A stretch of 64,000 nucleotides of DNA. Source: Prevotella sp. (lineage in GTDB: Bacteria > Bacteroidota > Bacteroidia > Bacteroidales > Bacteroidaceae). A model generated the notes under the pieces. The model ran no database searches. It was given only the letters and a program-made list of their open reading frames with translations, and was not told where the DNA came from. The position numbers and the translations under genes are program-made. Positions 20,259-32,200 of the stretch are shown in pieces (the first letter of the stretch is position 1; each line of letters opens with the position of its first letter). The stretch spans positions 1-64,000 of the forward strand of contig JAFPVC010000005.1 of assembly GCA_017413085.1 (NCBI GenBank), read 5' to 3'.

Positions 20259-23200
20259 TCACTCAAAGAGAATCTTTTGGCCACCTATGATATATATCAT
20301 GCCCTTGCGCATTTGGTCAGGATCGACGCGCTTGCCAGAGAGATCAAAGACCTCAACAGACTCGCCAGCGTCAGAGTCACCGCTGACGTTGCTGATGCCC
20401 GTTGCCCACTCTTCGTCGTCATCAATAATAATGAAGCCGAAGCCCTTGGCACCAGAAGCAACATCCATATTTACAGGTCCGCCGACATATTCATTGAGCA
20501 GATATGCCTTGTGTGCAGGTATCTGGCTGCCCACAAACTTGTAGAAGCCAACCTCGCTGCTGATGGCAGGCTTGTAAGACATTGTGTAGACATTGAGCGT
20601 ACCTACGCCGACAGCCTCATTCTCCGGATTACCGTCGAGGATAGAATAACCATCATACGAATTGCTTGCATCCGTCACTGAGAACTTAAACCTAACGTCA
20701 TTATACGTACCATAGAATGTATAAGTACCAGGCTTAGCAAAGATAATGTAACCTCGAGTTGCACGCATGCCATCACTGCTCGTCACTTTCTTCAGCACGA
20801 GAGTAGAGCCGCTAACTCCGACAGCCGCATAGACATTGAAGTTGTCGATGTCATCACGGAATATCGTGTTGACAGGCAGACAGACTGTACTCCACCCCAT
20901 CTCTGAGTCAGAGCCTACCTGCTTCACCTCTACTGTGTAGGTAGAAAGCGGTGTATAGGTGATGATGTCAGACGGGTCACCCAATCCGCCACGTTCGTTG
21001 GCTGCACGCACGAGGAACTTCTCACCGGCCTGGTCTTCGTCAGGCAGGTATGACGGTTCCGTTGTCATGTCATAGAACAGGGTATCGCCAGACTGCTTGT
21101 CGATACGGAATATGAAGTAGCACATAGCCTTTGCAGCAGGTGTCCAAACGATTTCCTCACGTCCAGCCGTATTGGTTTCGTGGTGCAGCGACTTACCCTT
21201 CATCGACACTTGTTCGGTGTATATTGTCGGGTCGTAAGCCGTCTCGCCGCCCAGCACGTTGTGCAGGGTATATTCATCAGCCTGCTCTTTGGTCATGATG
21301 CAATCATCAGAGCCTGCAGCCGGCGTAGAGGCACGGAGCGTGCGCTGAGTGAGGTCAGCCGGGTTGCCGTAAGAATCAAGAGTGCCATACTCATGCATAC
21401 GGATAACCTTCGTACCGGTCATGTTGCTCCATCCGCCAGCCAGCGGTTCAGTCATATACTGCATATTAAGGAACGTACATGCAGGAGAGTTCTGCCACGG
21501 ACGGCCGAGTGTCCACTTGCCGTTCTGTGCATTGTAAGCAGCAGCATCCTCGCACTTGACTACACCCTTGTTATAGACGTAGCCCCAACGGTGCTCAAAC
21601 ATGTAGTCTGCGCCCTGATAGTTCTTAGAGATGCTGGTACCGATATGGTTCGGTGCAACAATGTTGTTGGCAGTGACGCGCTTACGGAGCACGATGGTAG
21701 GACGCTCCCACCAATCGTCGCCCATTCCGCAGAGGAAGTCGACAGTACCCCAGACATCACAATCCTCATAGTAACGATAGGTCTTGTAGCATCCAGGCGA
21801 TGTAGCCGAACCACTTGTCGTACCACCAGAAGAATATGTATCCTGATAGCCCTTGAGAGCAACGTTCTTCATCACAGTATACTGTGCACGGTCATAGAGA
21901 GCAACGGCCTGTCCACCAGGGTTAGCATCGCCACGCTCAACCTGATACTTAGAATAACGGTTGTCGAGCGTGAAGTCCTGGAAGTAGCAGTTGCTTGCAC
22001 CACGGCGCAACTCCAGAGTAGAGGTATAGCTTATGCCGTAGATGAACGGGTCGTTATAGATGACCGTCTTATCCTTGCTCTGTCCTACGATAGAGAGGTT
22101 AGAGCGGTTAATCCATGTCTCGCCGTTATAGTAGTTAGTAACCTTGAAGTTCTGGTTGTTGCCATTCTTCGTCTCGTTGAAAGTACCCGTGCGGGCCTGA
22201 TTGCCCTTCATTGAGTACTCGCCATTCGGCACGAAGATATAGAAGCGGTCGCCGCTGCCGGCAGCCTCGGCCAGAGCGATACCCTCGTCGAGCGTACCGT
22301 ACTTCACGTCGTTATGCCTGTTGAGGTTCTCAATCACATCGTCGCTGACAATCTGCACACGCTGTCCTGCCGTCTGCGTCTCAGCATCCCATGTCTTGTC
22401 GTGGGTCACGATGAAGTTGAAACGCTGCTGGGCGACATCAGAAGAAGTGTTCACCACACTGAACTTAACCGTTATCGGCTGGTCGTAGGCAACGCCGTAG
22501 GCATCAGAGAACGTGCCTGCCGGTATGGTCAGAGTGTGCTGACCCTGCGACAGTCCCCAGTATGTAAGCAGCAGCTTGTATGTATTGCCATCGGTACCAG
22601 GCGTGGTACTTGCCACGACATTAATGACGCCGTCATCCTCTGTCATATTGAGACCGTGAGCGTCAGTGCCGTTGAGTTTGGTTCCGAGCATTGCGTGGTC
22701 GAACGTCAGTGCCACAACACCGTTAACCGGTGCCCCGGACACTGTTGTAGAGCCGTTTGCCGTAGCCGCCTTACCCTGCACGGTAACAGACTTGAGCTCT
22801 GGAGCTGTCAGTTCCGTGAACGAGAAGTTGACGGTATATGTACCGATGTCGATGCCAGACTCTGTATCGAGAGCGATGACAGCCTTCGGTGATGCACTGG
22901 TAGGCTGTGTCACCGTAGTCTCGCCGCCGTCAGTGCAGTATGCCTTGACGGTAGCCACAACATCCTTGGAGTAGTCAGGCTTCTTCACGCTGACCGTAAC
23001 AGAACCTGTAGTCAGAAGCGTATTGAAATCCGTCTCCGAGATATCAGTGCTGTTAACGCTCACGCGAGTCAGTTCTGGCTTATCGGTCATCATCGGATAA
23101 GTCACCTTAATCCATGTGCACTGGCGTGCGTCGCGGAACTTAATCTGCTCCTGTGCATCACTGCCCGTGTATGTAACCGTAGCCGTCTTGCCGGCGGTGT

Positions 23201-26200
23201 ACTTAGCCTCAGTGCGTCCGAGGTTCTGTGACGACGTGCCTGCAATCTGCGTATTGACGAAGTTTGCATTTACGGCATTAATCGAGATGGAGCATCCCGT
23301 AACCGTAGGCACGGTCATGACGCATCCGCTTGCCACGCTGCAGAATGCCTCGTCGGTGGTATTGATTGCATATCCACTGTTACCGTCAATATAGCACGGC
23401 AGGTCAATGGAGTCGCCCTCGAAATAGAGCTGTCCGACAATCAAACCGGCAGAGCGGTTGTAGTTGATTTCCGTAGCACCCTCGGCAACAGCCAGAGGCC
23501 ACGTCACGGTAGTTGGAGTCGTGACACTTGTTATCTCCTTTGTATTCTGATGGAAGTGAGGCATAAGGCGGATATTCCTCGTGGTGCGGTAACTTCCACC
23601 GAAGAGATACTTCACGGCAGGAGACTCTGGGTTGGCCTCGGTCTCGTCATAGTAATAGTCGAGCGTATGTCCGTCGAAATACAGTTGCTGGTTGTGAGAC
23701 GGCATTACGAAATCCTCGTCCCACTCCACTCGCTGCTGATACGGTGGCAGACCCTCGGCCTCGCCTCCTGCAGAGAAGTCAACATAGTATGATGTCTTCT
23801 CGCCGAACACAGCCTGAAGCGAATGATGGTTGTTGAGAGCGAAGGTTATAGAGTCGCCGCGAACTTCAGTGTAGTGTATGTCAGTACCAGTGTCGAAGTT
23901 GCCGCTGTAGACGTCAGAAACGTAACCGTTAGCCTTCTCATAGTGACCGTCGGGGAATATCTTAGTTCCCTCGGCATCCAGCCAGTACTTGAGTTCATAA
24001 TAACGACTGCGCACAGCCTTCAGCTTAACCTCCGTACCGTTAGAATAGCTGTAGCTGCCGTCATTGCCTATGGACATCGGCGTTGTCACAGCCTTGACGG
24101 TACCCATGCCGCCGTTGTTGGTCGAGAAGTCGAGCGACATGATTTGCGCATTAGGCAGGTCAACGTGCAGATACTGGTAGTAAGAATAGTCGCTGCCGAT
24201 GCGCAGCACAGCCTTCTGTGCCGCACTGTCAACAGTCCACTTATACAAGTATCCGCCTTCAGCAGTACGAGGAATCTCCTCATTATATATATTGTCAGGC
24301 ATGTGTCCGTTAATGCGCGTGCCGTCCTCGTCGTCGAGAATTGGATAACGCGTAGCGAGCGTCACGACAGCACCATAGCCAGAAGGGATAATCAGGCGCG
24401 TGCCCTCTGACATATATGCCCATGTATCAATATCCTTGTTGGTGAATGAGCCCTCGGCAGTGTTGATATACATGTTCACGTCGACAGTCGCATCGTTGAA
24501 CGTAACACCGTTGCGCTGAGAGTCGAAAGTAGCATGTGTCATATACGGATAGCCGTAATTACGCGAAACGTTCTGTCCGCCGACATACTCGTCATAGTAC
24601 TCGCCGCAGTCGTAGTCGCCACGCAGTTCAAGTGCATGAGCGCCGTAGCCTGTGCGGAAGTCCCACGTGATACCCACGGTCTCTGTGCGTTTCTCAAGCA
24701 AGTCGGAAGCCATGTCGGCAATGCCGGTGCTGCCCGGATTGGCAATGAACACAGGAACAAGGGTAATCTCCTCGCCTTCTGTCTCGAAGAGGCGGCTTGA
24801 ACCAAGTTCAAACTTATTCTCCGCATTGTCCTTCTCCTCCCAGTGAAGCAGCGTGTAGCCCGATGCACGCAGAGCATAATGCTGCGGAATGCTGATGGCA
24901 GTCACGACGGTGTCGGCAGGGAAGAACTCCTTACCATTGATGCCGGCAGCCCATGAGGCCACGAATGCCTTGGCAGCCTCGAGGTCACCGAGCTGTTCCT
25001 TGTAGTAATCAACATTGTCGGTGCCGTCAGCACGCAGGAAGCGCGCTCCGTTGATGTCGTAGTGCACATGTCCTGGTTCACCAGTGCGGAAGACGGCATA
25101 GTACACGTTTTCTGAAGCATTGGCTGATACTGTCACCTCATACGCCACGTCGGTACTGAGCATCGCGCCGGTAGTTGTGCGCTGCCATCCGACGAAACCA
25201 TAACCAGCCTTGGCGCGTGCCTGCATTTTCACCTTGGCACCGGCAAAGTACTTGCCGTCGCTACTTTCTGGTGAAAGCGTCACTATGCCGTACTTCTTAG
25301 GCAACGCAGATGCATTAATCTTATAGGCTTCATACTTGGTAGTAGTAATTGCCACAGCCGAGTTCATGCGCTCAGGAGCGATGGTGACAGCCTTGATAGT
25401 TACATTGCATGACAACTGCACAGGTGTGCCGTCATAAAGAATGCCCACCGACTCGTCAGGAGTCTGGCCGTTGACGGTATAGTATATGCTTGCACCGTCT
25501 TCAGTAGTGCTGAGGGTGAAGGTATGGTCTTCCTCGTTGACCGTGATGACTGGTTCGGCAGCCACAGGCACGGCAGTGTCATAGATGGCAAGAATGTCGA
25601 TGCCGGCATTGCCGTCGCCACCCTGCATCCATACCACGTCAGTCTCTCTGTATACCGTAAACTGCTCGCTTTCTGCCTCTGTCCAGTTGGTTGCAGTGGC
25701 ATTGAGTGTAACGACGTTGTCGCCGATTACAAAGGTATGCTGCGACGCAGGATTCTTCGCCGCATCGAATACGATAGCACGAATCTTGTATGTGCCGGCC
25801 GGCAGTCTTGTAACCTTGATATCTTTCTCGGTGTATGCCGCAGCATTCATTGAAGAACGTATGGCGGCATTACCACTGGTACACTTCACCGTTCCCTTGA
25901 TATCTTCACCTTCAGAGAGGAACACAACGTGCTCCACGTCTGTCGGTTCATACTTAATGACAAAGGTGGTATCACTGGATATATTGAAACGTCCTGTCTT
26001 GGGATGGTCTTTCACACCGTACTTATAGAGGTTTCCTTCTGTATCCTTCAGCCAGTAACTGTAAGGCACCTCGACGGTGGCATCCGTCCATGCCTTGCCG
26101 TCTGTGACGTAAGTAGTCAGAATCTTGCTCTCGTCATTGCTTGCCACGGCAACAGCCGAATAGGTCTGTTCTACAACCGGGTGTGCGGAAATAATCTCAA

Positions 26201-29200
26201 TACGGTGCATGGAAGCGCCGTTCAGCGTTATCTCCACATCGCCGTCTTCAAGGACAACGAGCTTATACTCCTCATAAAGAGAAGTAAGAGGATAAGACTC
26301 CACTTCGGTATCCACACACCTTACGTTTACCGACGGAGTTATCAAACCCTTGTTGTTTGTCGTCCAAGTAGCATCTATGACGATAACCTCGTCTTTCTCA
26401 CATCCTGGAATACGCAGGGTAACGTTCTTGTCGGCAAGCTGAAGACGGTGATATTTCTCCGGACTTTCCTCATAACCAACCAAGATCGTTCCGCCATCAG
26501 CGACTGTGAAGAACAGTCCCTCGGTGAGCGACAGAGGCAATTCTGGAGTTTGCATGACCTCAGAATTGCTGAGACCAGCGGTATAGCTCAATCTGTAGCC
26601 ATTAGGCTTTCCATTCTTCATAACCTCGCTCCACAGCGTAGGCTCCATATCGTCCTTGACTACCGTCTGTTCAAAATTCCATACAATCTTGCGTACGGCA
26701 TTCACCTTACATATTTCACTGACGATGCTGCCCTGCGAGTTGGTCAGGCGACAGTAGTAATAGGTAGTGCCCGGCACGGTGCTGCGCATGTAGTATTCAG
26801 GCTTTGTAGCACCAGGAATCGGCTGGGCATTGGTCATCTCACGGTCATCACAGGTGTACCACTGGTATGCCATGGCATTGACTGCAGTAACCGCCAGTTT
26901 AGTGCTGGTATAAGTATATATGGTGAGCGAATCTGGTATGTCGCTTGTCACCGTTGGCACGTCGGCTGCATTAGAGGTCTCGATGGTGAATACTATCTGA
27001 CCGGCAGAATACTGTCCGGCAACAGCCTGACTGACGGTGATGCTGGCAGTACCGCCGCTTACTACTGTGACAAGACCGTCGGCAGATACTGTGGCTACCT
27101 GCTCATTCGATGACGAGTAGGTCAGCGCACCATCTGACGATGTGGTGTAGTCGACATTCTTGGTAAGCTGGTATGTCTCGCCCTCGCTCATCTTGGTGTC
27201 GGTAATAAGTTCTATCTTCGACTTACCCGGCATGATGGCAAGGTCTGAGGTATTGACAATAAGCACCGTGGTGGTGGCTATGAAAGCCGGCAGTCCGTCG
27301 TGCTCGCCGATGATGTAAGACAGCGTGGTGCTGCCTGTTCCCCTTGCTGTCAGTTTGCCATCTTCATCAACAGTGGCTACGCTCTCGTCCTCCACGCTGA
27401 AAGATATGCCAGCGGTAGAAGTAGACTCATAGTCCACGCCACGTGTCAAGGTGTAGGTGCCACCAGTAGACACATAGACAGGGTCGGCAAGAACCTCGAA
27501 GTCGTTGTACTGACAGTCTATATAATAAAGGTGGAAATGCTTGTTAGCCTCAATCTTCACGTCGGTGTAGCCGCTTGCCGATGCGTCTACAGGTATGGTG
27601 AATTCAGCTATGCGGAACTCCTTGGTGAGACAGGTGTCGAGCGCAACCCACGTATCAGTTTTGGCATCGCCATAGAAAATATTGAAGCCGCGATTCTCAC
27701 TCGCCTTGTGGCTCTCGAATCCCATGGTCAGGGCAGAACCGTTGACCACATTGGGGATTACGAAACTTGACTTATCAAACATCCACATATACTGTGAACC
27801 ATGATACGTGCCCAAATCCGTTTCAGAAAGATCATTGTTCAATGCCAAAGCACCGCTGTTGGCTGAGAACACAAGCGGGCTCGTCTCATTAACCACGCTG
27901 CCGTTAGCAGTGAGACGCTCGCCCGAGATATTCGTATTAAGATACCAGCCACCCGTATTGCCCGTGCCGTCAGCCTTCTCGGTGGTACGCCACTTTTCCG
28001 TGTCGGCAGCAAGAGCCGTAGTCGTTACGCCGCTCCAGTTGGTGAAGTCGAAGGTATGCTCCGCACTGGTTGCCACTACCGTTACGGTAGCCACAGTCGA
28101 TGCTGTGCTGCCTATGCCGTTGGTAGCCACGCAGTAGAAATAGTAGTCGCCTGGCTCAGTCTGGTCGTTGGTAACGAAGCTGTATGTAGCCGACGTAGCG
28201 CCCTCGATAGGAGTACCGCCGACATTGGTAGCCGACGTACTGCTGTACCACTGGTAAGAGTTAGCATTGTTGGATGCAATGACAAGAGCCTTTGACGTGC
28301 CTCGGCGCACAACATACGAGTCGTCAAGATTGGTGGTGATGACAGGCAGTGACGGATAAGACACTTGTATGTAATTCAGGAACTGGCCGAACTGCACATC
28401 CACCGTAGAGGCATTGCCGTTATACGTGTATTCAATGATGTTGTTGCTCTCCACCATTGTACCGTAGACGGTCTCGCCATTCACCTTTATATATTCCCTG
28501 TCGTTGCCGTAATAACATTTTGCAGTTATCAAAGCACCCTGAACAACAGGTATGGTGAACGTACCGCCAGATGGTTTCATCCAGCCGTCATTGTCGTTAT
28601 TGAGAGCAGAAGTGAAGACAATACCAAAATCAATTGTCTCGCCCGCAACCTCTGCCTGAACGACGGCAGCACCGCCGTTGCTGTATTCAAATGCGCCGTC
28701 AGCCTTAGCCATCGGCCACTTCACGCTAATCGGAGCGGTATTGTCGAGCAGCGACTTGGTGTTCTGGCGGAACACCGGCGTAAGTGTCAAGTCGTCGTTG
28801 AGCGTTATCTTGTCGCCCTGCTCATAGGTAGTCGTGCCGTCAGTCCAGCCAGTAAGAGTGTAGCCGGCTTTGTAAACAGACTTGTTCTGGGCATTAACTG
28901 TTACCTTGTCGCCTATATCGACGGTTGTCGCAGCAGGTGTCACGCCCTCTGCTCCGCTGTCGCCAAGTGAATATGTGAGAGTGGCAGTAGGTGCAGACGT
29001 CACCGTAATGGTCTTTACCAGAGCTGGTAAATCATCATGCGCCGGCACAGTGATGGTGATGTGCGCAGTACCGGTGCCCGTGGCGGTAATCTTGCCGTCG
29101 GCATCGACGGTAGCCACTTCGGCTGCATCGGTGGCAAATGTCAGGGTTGCCGAACTTGACGTGGTGTAGTCAGTGCCTTTCGTCAACTGATACTCCGTGC

Positions 29201-32200
29201 CTGCGCCCTTCATCGACAGAGTGCTTGTGAGCAGCATGAAGTCATTGTAGTCACAGTCTATGTAATAGATGTGGGCAGACTTGGTACTCTTCACAGTAAC
29301 GTCCACGTAGTCTGAACCCAGCACGGCAGCATCTGGTATCTGACATGATGCATCGGTATAGAAACGCGGTACAAAATCCGTACCTGCGCCCGTGCCCTCT
29401 ATCTGCGAACCGTTGCAATAGAGGGTGAAGCCACGTGCCTCGCCCTCGGCACCATTATACGTATTGTGGCTCTCCACGCCCATGTAGAGCGTTGAACCAG
29501 CCTTCACATTAGGAATCACGATAGATGTATTGGACTTTCCTATCCACAAGTAGTTGCTTCCTGCGTATGGTTCCTCCCCTTCCTTGTCGTTGAACTGCGT
29601 TACTGCAAGGTCGTAGGCTATGGCATAGTTTCCACGTTGTGCGGCACCGTCAGCAGACCCAGAGAACGAAAGCGGATAGAGCTCGCTGATGTATGTACCG
29701 TTTGCCTTGAGCGGCAGTTTCTCGCCAGCTGCCGGCATACCTGTTGCACCAGCCACGTTGAAATAAGCACCTGTCATTATACCTGAGCCGTTGCCTTTCT
29801 CGTCAAGCGACCATGCCTCAGTGTCAGCGGCAAGGTTCGTCTTGGTGGCATTGCTCCAGTTGGTGAAGTCGAATGTATGCGTAAGCGATGCAACATTTAC
29901 TGCAGCAATGGCACTGCGTGTCGTGCCCTTGTCGTTTGTAAATTCGCAATAGTAGTATTTCTTGCCGATGTTCGTGGCAGGATGGGTATAAGAGTTTGTA
30001 GTGGCTCCCTCTATCGCTGTGCCTGTATAGCTGTTGACACTGCTCTCAAACCACTGGTATGACGAAGCACCGGCAACTGCAACCTCAAGGGTAACCGGGC
30101 GTGTCTGCTTGGTGTTGTATGTTGCATTGAGGTCGGTAACAACAACCGGTGCGGTGCTGTATGATACGTTGACCGTATACTGCACCGACTTCGATGCAAT
30201 GAGGTTGTCATACGCCTGCGTCATCGTTATGGTGGCGGTGCCGGCATTCATGCCCGTCACCGTACCATCGGCTGCTACCGTAGCCACGGTTGCATCGCTC
30301 GTAGTGTAAGTTATGGCACCAGCCGACGTGGTGGTGTAGTCCACATCCTTGGTCAGCGTGTATGTAGAACCTGCATCAACGGCAACAGTCTCCTTGCCCG
30401 ATACGATGGCGAGGTCTGACGCTGCTATATCCACCTTGGGCAGTCTTATCTGTATCCAGCGGAAGTACTGATGGTCGCCTCCCATCACTACGGTTATCGG
30501 GTCGTTATCCGATGCTACTGTATACTCGGGCGTCGTAGAGGTGTTGCCTGTCAGTGCTACGCCGTCGATGGTCGTGGCAGATGAAGCAACGTATGTCTCC
30601 ATCGTCACTATTGCCGTAGGGCATGACGGCAGGTAGAACTCAAAACCGCCGTTAAGCTGGCACCAGTCTGTCCAAGCGCCGTTGGCAAGTTTACCCGACT
30701 TTGTGTTAAAGCCCACCTTAACGTCTATCGTTGCACCGTCCACATCAGACTGCACCACATAGAAGCCTTCGGTGTTGCTGCCCAGATCGAACTTAGGTGC
30801 GCCGTTCCTGCGCTGCAGGTCTACCTTGACAGTGACTGCAGACTGGCGGTCGGCTATCGACTTGGCGTTGGCAGTGAAAACCGGGGTAAGAGTAACGTCA
30901 CCAGAAGGTGTTATCATTCCGCCCACGGCATAGGTGTTCGTTCCGTCAGTCCAGCCAGTAAGGGTATATCCCTCCTTATATAATGTATGGTTGACGGGAA
31001 TGGTCAGCGACGGGTCAGCATAGTCATAAGAACTGCCCGACGCGTCAAACACCGGTGCGCTGCCCAGCACATCTGCATCACTGCCCTTGGAGAATGTCAC
31101 CTTTGGCAATGCGGTGAAGCTGGCCGTCAACGTGGTGTTGGCATTAAGCGAGCTGATAGTATATACATTGTCAGACGCAGTGCCTATGGTTCCGCTGTTG
31201 AGAGTCCACGAAGAGAACTTATAGCCATATTCGGCGGTGGCAGTGAATGTCACCTCCGAGCCTTCGTCCACATCCGTACCGTCAGGCACCTGCTTTATCT
31301 TGCCGGCACCCGTCGGATTGATAACAGTCGTCACCGTCTTTGTCGGCACGTCGCTCGGTGTTCCCACATACGTACCGCTGATTAGAACGTTTGACAGGCA
31401 GATATTCTTATTTGGATCAAGACTATATACATATATGCGCAGCTTACATGGTGCGCTCTTGGAACAAACCACCTTGTCAGTAATCGTGCTTTCAAAATGC
31501 ACTCCGTCATTGTCACTGCTGTTGTAACGCTTCGGCGCAATGCCTGTAGCAAGCACTTTCTCATCATCACCAATGATGGCATAGTCAATGAGACCACCGT
31601 TAGTTCCCGTGCGCAGGGCATAGAAAGAAACAGCCGACGGCACGAAGCACACGCCGTTCTTCGGTGTTACTACGAAGTCAATATACTGAGAATTGTCGTT
31701 TGAATTAAGTTTCGTGCCTGAATGTAGCACCTTGGTATAAGTGGTGCTGACATTATCATACTCCAGCGTGGTCGTGCCGTTACATGACCATTCGCCGCCT
31801 ACCATGTCGACGGAATTAGACTTGAACACATTGTCAACGGTATACGCAGCGGTCTGTCCGCTCGTACCGGCATCAAAAGCCCAAGCTACGGTCGCAGCCG
31901 TCGGTGTAAGCGCATCATCCCTGTGTTGTTCCACCTTCAAACCAAAGAGGTAGCCATGAGCAGAGGCCGTAACAGCCACATATCCCCTCGCTACGTCAGT
32001 GAGCGTAGCCGTATATGTACTCTCGTCCGCCTTCTCATCATCACTGGCATTTCCATAATAATAATGAGAAAGCCCAGAATAGCCAACAACCGTTACCACA
32101 TCACTTGTGGAAACCACTGGCACATGCAACACCGTGCCGGCATTGAACTGAGCATTGTTGCCATTCGGTGCCAGTTTGCCATGAGTGGCATCAACATACA